Shown here in pieces: positions 1-4,807 of a DNA stretch of 5,170 nt (position 1 is the stretch's first letter; each line of letters opens with the position of its first letter). A program made the position numbers and the translations under genes. Source of the DNA: an uncultured Dechloromonas sp. (GTDB taxonomy: Bacteria > Pseudomonadota > Gammaproteobacteria > Burkholderiales > Rhodocyclaceae); NCBI GenBank assembly GCA_946477505.1, contig CAMKYP010000305.1:1-5170 (forward strand), given 5' to 3'. The notes below the pieces were generated by a model, which was not told the DNA's origin, did no database searches, and saw only the letters and a list, made by a program, of their open reading frames with translations.

Positions 1-795
1 GGCATCCCTGGTCGCAGCCACATCATGCACACGCAATATTTTCGCACCCTTTTGCGCCGCCATGAGTGCCGCCGCCACACTGGATGCCAGGCGCTGCTCG
101 ACCGGACGGCCGGTAATGGCACCGAGCATCGATTTTCGCGACACCCCCACCAACAATGGCAAATCACCCAACGCCCCGCCTCCCAGCGCCCGGAACAGCG
201 CAAGGTTGTGCTGCAGCGTCTTTCCGAAACCGAACCCGGGGTCAAGGAGCAGACGCTCGCGTGCGATCCCGGCCTCACGACAGCGCATCACGCAATCATC
301 AAGAAAAGAGCGCACTTCGCCGACCACATCGCCATAGCTTGGTGTCTGCTGCATGGTACCCGGCTCACCCTGCATGTGCATCACGCATACCGCACAATCA
401 CTTTCAACCACCGCGGCAAGCGCCCCCGGGCGCGTCATGCCGGCAATATCGTTGATCATCGACGCGCCAGCCGCCAGAGCCATACGCATGACAGCAGGCT
501 TGTAAGTATCAACGGAAACCGGGATACCCCAAGTCGTAATTTCGCGAAGCACCGGCAACAATCGGCGTAACTCTTCATCCTCCGGGGTGGGCAAGGCGCC
601 TGGCCGCGACGACTCGGCCCCGATATCGAGGATGTCAGCCCCCGCTTCAAGCTGTTGGCGAGCATGTTGAATGGCATGATCGACATCGCCGACCAGACCA
701 TCTCCGGAGAAAGAATCCGGCGTCAGGTTGACAATCCCCATCACGAGGGGTCGCTCAAGCGACAATCGGTAGGAAGCGCACTGAAGAATCGACAT
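1..795 (-). CDS. folP: Dihydropteroate synthase, 3'-truncated by window edge
   Basis: This enzyme joins p-aminobenzoate to dihydropterin pyrophosphate to make 7,8-dihydropteroate in cytosolic folate synthesis, and it is the sulfonamide target. I translated it by hand: ATG at 795-793, then 265 open codons to position 1 with no stop. E. coli FolP has 282 residues, so only roughly 15-20 C-terminal residues lie outside. The TIM-barrel DHPS landmarks are all present: MGIVNLTPDSFSGDG (19-33, with N23), DIGAESSRPG (57-66), SVDTYKP (94-100, with D96), IND (114-116, with N115), MHMQGEP (139-145), LLLDPGFGFGK (182-192, with D185), VGVSRKSM (216-223, with K221) and RVHD (255-258). The phosphate-loop Thr of E. 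coli is Ser here (S63, followed by R64). The gene lies 54 bases after ftsH in the same reading frame, but TGA and TAA stops separate them. No Shine-Dalgarno is visible, because a terminator U-tract occupies that position. No ATG, GTG or TTG exists in frame between that TAA and 795, and starting at M19 would remove the first strands, so 795 is the best start. Confidence 0.96.
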   Translation of the reverse strand, partial: MSILQCASYRLSLERPLVMGIVNLTPDSFSGDGLVGDVDHAIQHARQQLEAGADILDIGAESSRPGALPTPEDEELRRLLPVLREITTWGIPVSVDTYKPAVMRMALAAGASMINDIAGMTRPGALAAVVESDCAVCVMHMQGEPGTMQQTPSYGDVVGEVRSFLDDCVMRCREAGIARERLLLDPGFGFGKTLQHNLALFRALGGGALGDLPLLVGVSRKSMLGAITGRPVEQRLASSVAAALMAAQKGAKILRVHDVAATRDA

Positions 796-798
796 GGT

Positions 799-830
799 AA
801 AAACGAAAAGGCCGGGAAAGAATCCCGGCC
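799..830 (-). terminator. Rho-independent terminator after ftsH, abutting folP start
   Basis: Read on the minus strand, GGCCGGGA pairs perfectly with TCCCGGCC (8 bp, positions 810-817 with 823-830, 5-nt loop). It is followed at once by TTTTCGTTTTT (809-799). This is a canonical intrinsic terminator shape for transcripts leaving ftsH, which stops at 850. The U-tract is interrupted by CG and ends only three bases before the folP ATG. On the plus strand the hairpin is followed by GGATTT, a poor tract, so the signal is directional. Whether it ends most transcripts or only part of them cannot be judged from sequence. Confidence 0.82.
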
Positions 831-849
831 GGATTTATGGCTCTTTGGT

Positions 850-2733
850 TCAGGCCGGCGCTGCCGCGCTCGGCTCCGCACCACCCGACGTATCGTTCGA
901 AGCCGCCGGACGCGACGAACCTTGCGACGGCTTCGGCGGCCGCGGCGGCTTGCCGCTCATGATGTCGTCAATCTGGTCGGCATCGATGGTTTCCCATTCG
1001 AGCAGCGCCTTGGTCATAGCCTCAACCTTGTCGCGATTGTCTTCGAGCAACTGGCGCGCCAGAGCATATTGCTGGTCGATGATGCGGCGGATTTCAGCAT
1101 CGACCTTCTGCATGGTTGCCTCGGAAACATTCTTGTGCTGGGTGACCGAACGGCCGAGGAAGACTTCGCCGTCATTCTCGCCATAAACCATCACGCCAAG
1201 ATCGGACATGCCGTAGCGGGTAACCATGTCGCGAGCCATTGCGGTGGCCCGTTCAAAGTCATTCGAAGCGCCGGTGGTCATCTGGTTCATGAACAACTCT
1301 TCGGCGATCCGGCCGCCGAACAGCACGGCGATACGGCTCATCAGGTACTCGCGGTCGTAGGCGTAGCGATCCTGCTCCGGCAACTGCATGGTCAGACCCA
1401 GCGCACGGCCGCGCGGGATGATCGTGACCTTGTGCACCGGGTCGGACTTGGGCACCAGCTTGGCAACCACGGCATGGCCCGACTCGTGGTAAGCCGTATT
1501 CATCTTCTCTTCTTCGGTCATGACCATGCTGCGTCGCTCGGCGCCCATCATGATCTTATCCTTGGCCATCTCGAAGTCGTCCATGTCGACCAAGCGCTTG
1601 TTGCGGCGAGCAGCAAACAGGGCAGCCTCATTGACCAGGTTAGCCAGGTCGGCACCGGAAAAACCCGGCGTGCCGCGGGCAATAACGTCGGCTTTGACGT
1701 CGCCGGCAATCGGCACCTTGCGCATGTGCACCTTGAGGATTTCCTCGCGACCGCGGATATCCGGCAGCGGTACGACGACCTGGCGGTCGAAACGGCCCGG
1801 ACGCAGCAGCGCCGGGTCGAGGATGTCCGGACGGTTGGTGGCGGCGATGACGATGATGCCCGAATGCCCCTCAAAACCATCCATCTCGACCAGCAACTGG
1901 TTCAGCGTCTGTTCGCGTTCATCGTTGCCTCCACCGAGGCCGGCACCACGATGGCGGCCGACGGCGTCGATTTCGTCGATGAAGATGATGCACGGCGCGT
2001 GCTTCTTGGCGTTCTCAAACATGTCACGGACACGGGCTGCACCGACGCCGACGAACATTTCAACGAAGTCGGACCCGGAAATGCTGAAGAACGGCACCTT
2101 GGCCTCGCCAGCAATCGCCTTGGCGAGCAGGGTTTTGCCGGTACCCGGATTGCCGACCATCAGCACGCCCTTGGGAATGCGGCCGCCGAGCTTCTGGAAC
2201 TTGGAAGGATCACGCAGGAAATCGACGATTTCCTGGACTTCCTCTTTCGCCTCGTCGCAACCAGCGACGTCAACGAAAGTAATGGTGTTCTGAGCTTCGT
2301 CGGTCATCCGCGCCTTCGACTTGCCGAAGGAAAACGCCCCGCCCTTGCCACCACCCTGCATCTGACGCATGAAGAAGACCCAGACGCCGATCAGCAACAG
2401 CATCGGGAACCAGCTGACGAAGATGTTCATCAGGAAGGACGGCTCCTCTTCCGGACGTGCCTCGATCTTGACGCCATTCTTCAGCAGATCGGAAACCAGC
2501 CACAGGTCGGGCGGCGCATAGGAGGTAATGCGCTTGCCTTCCGAGGTGGTCGCTTTCAGCGTACGGCCTTCCATCACCACCTTGGAAATACGTCCCGCCT
2601 TCACCTCTTCGATGAACTGGGAATATTCGACTGCACCGGTCGCAACCTGACGGTTGTTGAACTGGTTGAACACTGTCATCAGCACCAAGCCAATGACCAG
2701 CCAGATTGCGAGGTTTTTGAACATGTTGTTCAA
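850..2733 (-). CDS. ftsH: ATP-dependent zinc metalloprotease FtsH
   Basis: Membrane-anchored AAA+ protease that extracts and degrades misfolded membrane proteins and short-lived regulators; it forms a hexamer in the inner membrane facing the cytosol. It has 627 residues, close to E. coli FtsH (about 645). Order of parts: transmembrane helix about 5-22, periplasmic domain about 23-102, second helix about 103-122, AAA+ domain with Walker A GNPGTGKT (194-201), pore loop MFVGVG (226-231, F227), Walker B IIFIDE (249-254), second region of homology about 298-317 with arginine fingers R311 and R314, then the M41 peptidase domain with zinc motif HESGH (416-420) and third ligand probably D492. The C-terminal tail from about 595 is rich in Pro, Ser and Ala. 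Walker A has Asn where E. coli has Pro (GPPGTGKT). The start codon is TTG at 2733-2731, chosen because AAGGAG sits 7 bases upstream; the first ATG (residue 4, 2724-2722) is too far from it. It lies 55 bases downstream of rlmE, with a terminator following. Confidence 0.98.
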   Translation of the reverse strand: MNNMFKNLAIWLVIGLVLMTVFNQFNNRQVATGAVEYSQFIEEVKAGRISKVVMEGRTLKATTSEGKRITSYAPPDLWLVSDLLKNGVKIEARPEEEPSFLMNIFVSWFPMLLLIGVWVFFMRQMQGGGKGGAFSFGKSKARMTDEAQNTITFVDVAGCDEAKEEVQEIVDFLRDPSKFQKLGGRIPKGVLMVGNPGTGKTLLAKAIAGEAKVPFFSISGSDFVEMFVGVGAARVRDMFENAKKHAPCIIFIDEIDAVGRHRGAGLGGGNDEREQTLNQLLVEMDGFEGHSGIIVIAATNRPDILDPALLRPGRFDRQVVVPLPDIRGREEILKVHMRKVPIAGDVKADVIARGTPGFSGADLANLVNEAALFAARRNKRLVDMDDFEMAKDKIMMGAERRSMVMTEEEKMNTAYHESGHAVVAKLVPKSDPVHKVTIIPRGRALGLTMQLPEQDRYAYDREYLMSRIAVLFGGRIAEELFMNQMTTGASNDFERATAMARDMVTRYGMSDLGVMVYGENDGEVFLGRSVTQHKNVSEATMQKVDAEIRRIIDQQYALARQLLEDNRDKVEAMTKALLEWETIDADQIDDIMSGKPPRPPKPSQGSSRPAASNDTSGGAEPSAAAPA

Positions 2734-2740
2734 GCTTGCT

Positions 2741-2746
2741 CTCCTT
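2741..2746 (-). promoter_or_regulatory. Strong ribosome binding site setting a TTG start for ftsH
   Basis: The minus strand reads AAGGAG, then AGCAAGC, then TTG. The 7-base spacing is ideal for TTG at 2733, whereas the ATG three codons later would be 16 bases away. This decides the ftsH start and adds the residues MNN. Confidence 0.75.
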
Positions 2747-2772
2747 CTACAGCGTCGAGCGACAAAAATAGC

Positions 2773-2778
2773 ATTCTA
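2773..2778 (-). promoter_or_regulatory. Possible -10 element in the rlmE-ftsH gap
   Basis: The minus strand shows TAGAAT (five of six to TATAAT) in the 55-base gap, about 40 bases before the ftsH start. At 16-18 bp spacing the -35 position falls in the last codons of rlmE and shows no good TTGACA match. I also see no convincing sigma-32 pair, although ftsH is heat-induced in E. coli. It could give ftsH extra expression independent of rlmE, but it may be chance in this AT-richer patch. Confidence 0.25.
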
Positions 2779-2788
2779 AACAAAACTC

Positions 2789-3406
2789 TCAGCGTAATGT
2801 GCGACCGAGCAAATAAAGCTCGGCGCTACGATCACGCGAAGCATCCGGTTTCCGTACCGAAACAGTCTTGAACGTTTCGCGCATCGAGCGCAGAAATGAC
2901 TCGTAATCGGACCCTTGGAAAACTTTGACCAGAAAAGCGCCATCCGGTTTCAAATGAGCCCGACAGAACTCCAGTCCCAACTCGGCCAGATGCATGATGC
3001 GCGCCTGATCGACCAAGGGTACACCGGACATATTGGGGGCCATGTCCGACATTACAAGCCCCACCCGACGATCGCCCAGCTTTTCTTCAAGCTGCCGAAG
3101 TACATCGTTCTCGCGAAAATCGCCCTGGATGAAGTGAACGCCGTGGATCGGCTCCATTTCAAGTAGATCGAGAGCAAAAACCAAGCCCTGGTCGCCGACA
3201 CGCTTGACCGCGACCTGCGACCAACCTCCCGGCGTCGCCCCGAGGTCGACCACGACCTCGCCGCGCTTGAGCAACTTGTCCTTATCGTCAATTTCCATCA
3301 GCTTGAAAGCAGCGCGCGAGCGCCAGCCTTCTTTCTTGGCGAGTTGGACATACGGATCATTGACATGCTCCATCATCCACGCCTTGCTGGTTCTGGTTCT
3401 CTTCAT
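2789..3406 (-). CDS. rlmE: 23S rRNA 2'-O-methyltransferase RlmE (FtsJ/RrmJ)
   Basis: SAM-dependent enzyme that methylates the 2'-OH of a uridine in the A-loop of 23S rRNA (U2552 in E. coli) late in 50S assembly. It has 205 residues against 209 in E. coli. Visible motifs: a basic N-terminus (MKRTRTSK), SRAAFKL (30-36), SAM-binding loop VDLGATPGGWSQ (53-64), acidic SAM-site residues D80 and D96 (LD and QGDFRE), MSDMAPNMSG (119-128) and VKVFQG (160-165). The family's K-D-K-E catalytic tetrad is intact as K35, D121, K161 and E196. The frame stays open upstream to 3583, but that part is antisense to yhbY and does not resemble the family, so ATG 3406-3404 is taken as the start. It matches the E. 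coli N-terminus (basic residues, then W, EH and YVQ at the same spacing). No clear Shine-Dalgarno precedes it. ATGs at residues 11 and 12, with an AAGG a few bases upstream, are weaker alternatives. It heads rlmE-ftsH-folP and is divergent from yhbY. Confidence 0.96.
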   Translation of the reverse strand: MKRTRTSKAWMMEHVNDPYVQLAKKEGWRSRAAFKLMEIDDKDKLLKRGEVVVDLGATPGGWSQVAVKRVGDQGLVFALDLLEMEPIHGVHFIQGDFRENDVLRQLEEKLGDRRVGLVMSDMAPNMSGVPLVDQARIMHLAELGLEFCRAHLKPDGAFLVKVFQGSDYESFLRSMRETFKTVSVRKPDASRDRSAELYLLGRTLR

Positions 3407-3410
3407 TCGG

Positions 3411-3416
3411 TAAAAT
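3411..3416 (+). promoter_or_regulatory. Possible -10 element for yhbY
   Basis: TAAAAT (five of six to TATAAT) lies in the 31-base gap between the divergent rlmE and yhbY starts. A transcript from it would begin near 3423, giving a leader of about 15 bases that still contains the yhbY ribosome binding site AAAGG (3427-3431, 6 bases before ATG). No good -35 is seen at 16-18 bp spacing, where the sequence is already rlmE coding. The sequence fits a promoter but does not prove one. Confidence 0.3.
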
Positions 3417-3437
3417 GCCGTTTTTGAAAGGTTTACT

Positions 3438-3794
3438 ATGCAACAAATAACTTCTGCCCAGCGCCGCGAACTGCGCGCCCAGGCACACGCCCTGAATCCC
3501 GTCGTATCGATCGCCGAGAACGGCCTGAGCGATGCTGTCATCAAGGAAATCGACAACTGCCTCAAGGCCCACGAATTGATCAAGATTCGCGTCTATGGCG
3601 ACAGCCGTGAAGACCGTATCGCCTATTACGAACAGATCTGCACCCAACTCGCAGCTGCCCCCGTCCAGCACATCGGCAAGCTGCTCGTCGTTTATCGTCA
3701 CAGCCCGGAAAAGGCTGCCGCCGAAGCCAAGAAGAACGCGCCGACCCACTCGCCCGCAGCCCCCCGCCGTACCAAACGCAGCCACCAGGGCTGA
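3438..3794 (+). CDS. yhbY: YhbY-family CRM-domain ribosome assembly RNA-binding protein
   Basis: A small single-domain CRM (CRS1-YhbY) protein. In E. coli, YhbY associates with pre-50S particles; it is an RNA-binding factor, not an enzyme. There are 118 residues against 97 in E. coli. The CRM fold covers about 3-92: QRRELRAQAHALNPVV (8-23), the loop IAENGLSDAV (25-34), the E. coli-like HELIKIRV (45-52) and the closing strand HIGKLLVVYR (77-86). The GxxG RNA-binding loop of the family (GSNG in E. coli) reads AENG (26-29), so the first glycine is Ala. After about residue 95 there is an extra basic, Pro/Ala-rich tail (KKNAPTH...PRRTKRSHQG), probably disordered, which explains the greater length. 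The start has AAAGG six bases upstream. It is the only plus-strand gene, 31 bases from rlmE, and its TGA directly abuts the stop of the next gene. Confidence 0.94.
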   Translation: MQQITSAQRRELRAQAHALNPVVSIAENGLSDAVIKEIDNCLKAHELIKIRVYGDSREDRIAYYEQICTQLAAAPVQHIGKLLVVYRHSPEKAAAEAKKNAPTHSPAAPRRTKRSHQG

Positions 3795-3806
3795 TTACTT
3801 CAGCCC
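3788..3806. terminator. Hairpin spanning both convergent stop codons, possible bidirectional 3'-end signal
   Basis: GGGCTGA (3788-3794) pairs perfectly with TCAGCCC (3800-3806), giving a 7-bp stem and 5-base loop. The yhbY stop TGA (3792-3794) is the inner end of one arm, and the opposing gene's stop (TAA, plus-strand 3795-3797) is in the loop. Neither side has a T-tract, so it is not a canonical intrinsic terminator. It could stop or protect transcript ends of both genes, or be coincidental within coding sequence. Confidence 0.4.
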
Positions 3807-4256
3807 GCGCCCGCTCCACACTACCAGCCACAGGCCCAGCAGACTCTGCACCAGATAGAGAATGCTGGATATGCCGTGCCATGCGGCAAAACGGTCACGC
3901 AGCACGCTTTCCATCACTTCCCGTGGCAAGGCATCGGCCTTCAGCTGCGCCATCAGCGGCTGGATACCGAACTGGCTGGCCGCGGTCAGCAAGCCCATCA
4001 ACAAAACCAGCCAGAAGATCGGGCTCCGGAAAAACCTGCCTCCTGAACGGGTCACTGCAAAACCGATCAGGTAGGCCGCGCAGCCGAGGCCTACCCAGCC
4101 GATCAGGGCGAACAGTTTGCCGGCTACCATGCCGGCCAGTTGCCGGTCGCCCAGACTGGAAAAAAGAACCGGCGCCACGATGTAACCGATGGCCCACAAC
4201 CCGCCGACCCACAGCGCAATGGTGATCAGGTACAGGGCTTCGGCAAGGCGGCGCAT
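3795..4256 (-). CDS. DUF4149-type four-helix membrane protein, function unknown
   Basis: An integral inner-membrane protein of 153 residues that resembles the DUF4149 (TMEM205-like) family; no biochemical role is known to me. Four hydrophobic stretches are visible: about 5-32 (ALYLITIALWVGGLWAIGYI), 44-69, 78-97 and 126-148. Family-like features are the WVGGLW motif (16-21) in helix 1, VAPVLF (27-32) just after it, AGMVAGKLF (41-49) leading into helix 2, and WHGIS (126-130) opening helix 4. Short loops carry most of the charges (RSGGRFFR at 70-77, and about 103-125). There is no signal peptide beyond the first helix. The ATG at 4256-4254 lies six bases after the greA stop and has no good Shine-Dalgarno, so it is probably translated by coupling to greA on one mRNA. 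It ends directly against yhbY, which converges on it. Co-transcription with greA does not itself suggest a role in transcription. Confidence 0.88.
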   Translation of the reverse strand: MRRLAEALYLITIALWVGGLWAIGYIVAPVLFSSLGDRQLAGMVAGKLFALIGWVGLGCAAYLIGFAVTRSGGRFFRSPIFWLVLLMGLLTAASQFGIQPLMAQLKADALPREVMESVLRDRFAAWHGISSILYLVQSLLGLWLVVWSGRGLK

Positions 4257-4262
4257 CGCTGC

Positions 4263-4739
4263 TTATTCGTAGCGGACGTCAATCAGTTCGTATTCGCGCA
4301 TGCCGCCCGGCGCCTGAACTTGGGCAATATCGCCGGCGTACTTGCCGATCAACGCACGCGCCACTGGCGAATTGACCGAAATTTTGCCGTTCTTGATATC
4401 GGCCTCGTCCTCACCAACGATCTGATAGGTGACACTCTCGCCACTATCCTGGTCTTCCATCTCGACGGTTGCGCCAAAAACGCAACGACCATCGGCATCA
4501 AGCAGCTTCGGGTCGATGATCTGAGCATTCGACAACTTGCCCTCAACCTCCTGGATGCGCCCTTCGATGAAGCCCTGGCGCTCTTTGGCGGCATCGTACT
4601 CGGCATTTTCCGAGAGGTCGCCATGCGAACGCGCCTCGGCAATCGCCGCCACGACATTCGGGCGCTCGATGGTTTTGAGACGGTGCAATTCTTCGCGCAA
4701 TTTCTCTGCGCCGGTCACAGTCAACGGTACCTTGCTCAT
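4263..4739 (-). CDS. greA: Transcription elongation factor GreA
   Basis: Cytosolic factor that enters the RNA polymerase secondary channel and stimulates cleavage of backtracked transcripts, releasing stalled complexes. It has 158 residues, the same length as E. coli GreA. The N-terminal coiled coil covers about 10-75 (GAEKLREELHRLK), with the tip motif HGDLSENAEY (39-48) holding the essential acidic pair D41 and E44. The C-terminal FKBP-like globular domain (about 80-158) shows FGATVEM, YQIVGEDEAD, ISVNSPVARALIGK and PGG. The ATG at 4739-4737 was chosen because GGAAG lies five bases upstream and the N-terminus aligns with E. coli. The frame continues upstream to a TTG at 4760, which would lie in the preceding terminator's U-tract and is rejected. 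It sits 68 bases after carB behind a terminator, so its mRNA must come from read-through or a promoter near the carB 3' end. It is followed after six bases by the DUF4149 gene. Confidence 0.97.
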   Translation of the reverse strand: MSKVPLTVTGAEKLREELHRLKTIERPNVVAAIAEARSHGDLSENAEYDAAKERQGFIEGRIQEVEGKLSNAQIIDPKLLDADGRCVFGATVEMEDQDSGESVTYQIVGEDEADIKNGKISVNSPVARALIGKYAGDIAQVQAPGGMREYELIDVRYE

Positions 4740-4752
4740 CTTGTCTTCCAGC

Positions 4753-4797
4753 AAAAGCAAAAACCGCCGGCGCCCGAAACGGGGCTACCCGGCGGTT
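4753..4797 (-). terminator. Intrinsic terminator after carB, inside the greA leader
   Basis: On the minus strand AACCGCCGG pairs perfectly with CCGGCGGTT (9 bp, 4789-4797 with 4762-4770). A smaller CCCG-TTT-CGGG stem sits inside the loop. The stem runs into TTTTT-GC-TTTT (4763-4753). It begins ten bases after the carB stop and ends about 13 bases before the greA ATG, directly upstream of greA's ribosome binding site. It is a strong candidate for the carB terminator, or for an attenuator controlling greA. Confidence 0.82.
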
Positions 4798-4807
4798 CAG
4801 GTTGGTT

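Noticed and set aside
25..570. A 181-codon plus-strand open frame opposite folP
   Set aside because: It has the same register effect: its stop at 568-570 is simply the antisense of a TTA leucine codon (residue 76) in folP. It resembles no known family.
810..830. Plus-strand terminator from the same GC hairpin before folP
   Set aside because: On the plus strand the stem is followed by GGATTTATGG without a real T-tract, and no plus-strand gene ends here.
1520..2293. A 257-codon plus-strand frame within ftsH, and similar shorter frames inside folP, greA and the DUF4149 gene
   Set aside because: They are Arg/Ser/Pro-rich translations typical of wrong frames in GC-rich DNA, overlap confidently identified conserved genes, and show no domain.
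2734..2788. Sigma-32 heat-shock promoter for ftsH
   Set aside because: ftsH is heat-inducible in E. coli, but I found no CTTGAA-like -35 paired with a CCCCAT-like -10 in this gap. Only a weak sigma-70-like TAGAAT is present.
655..2871. A 738-codon open frame on the plus strand, opposite all of ftsH
   Set aside because: It is in exact codon register with ftsH and folP, so its stops would need TTA, CTA or TCA codons in those genes, which this GC-rich genome mostly avoids. Its openness is a by-product of that bias. The protein is His/Asp/Arg-rich with no recognisable domain, and ftsH is unmistakable on the other strand.
3407..3583. N-terminal extension of rlmE to an upstream start at 3583
   Set aside because: These 59 codons are antisense to yhbY, show no similarity to the RlmE N-terminus, and are preceded by no ribosome binding site. 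The 205-residue form aligns with E. coli from its first residues.
4740..4760. Seven-residue upstream extension of greA (MLLLEDK) from a TTG
   Set aside because: The TTG lies in the U-tract of the carB terminator and has no SD, while the ATG at 4739 has GGAAG at good spacing and gives the standard 158-residue length.
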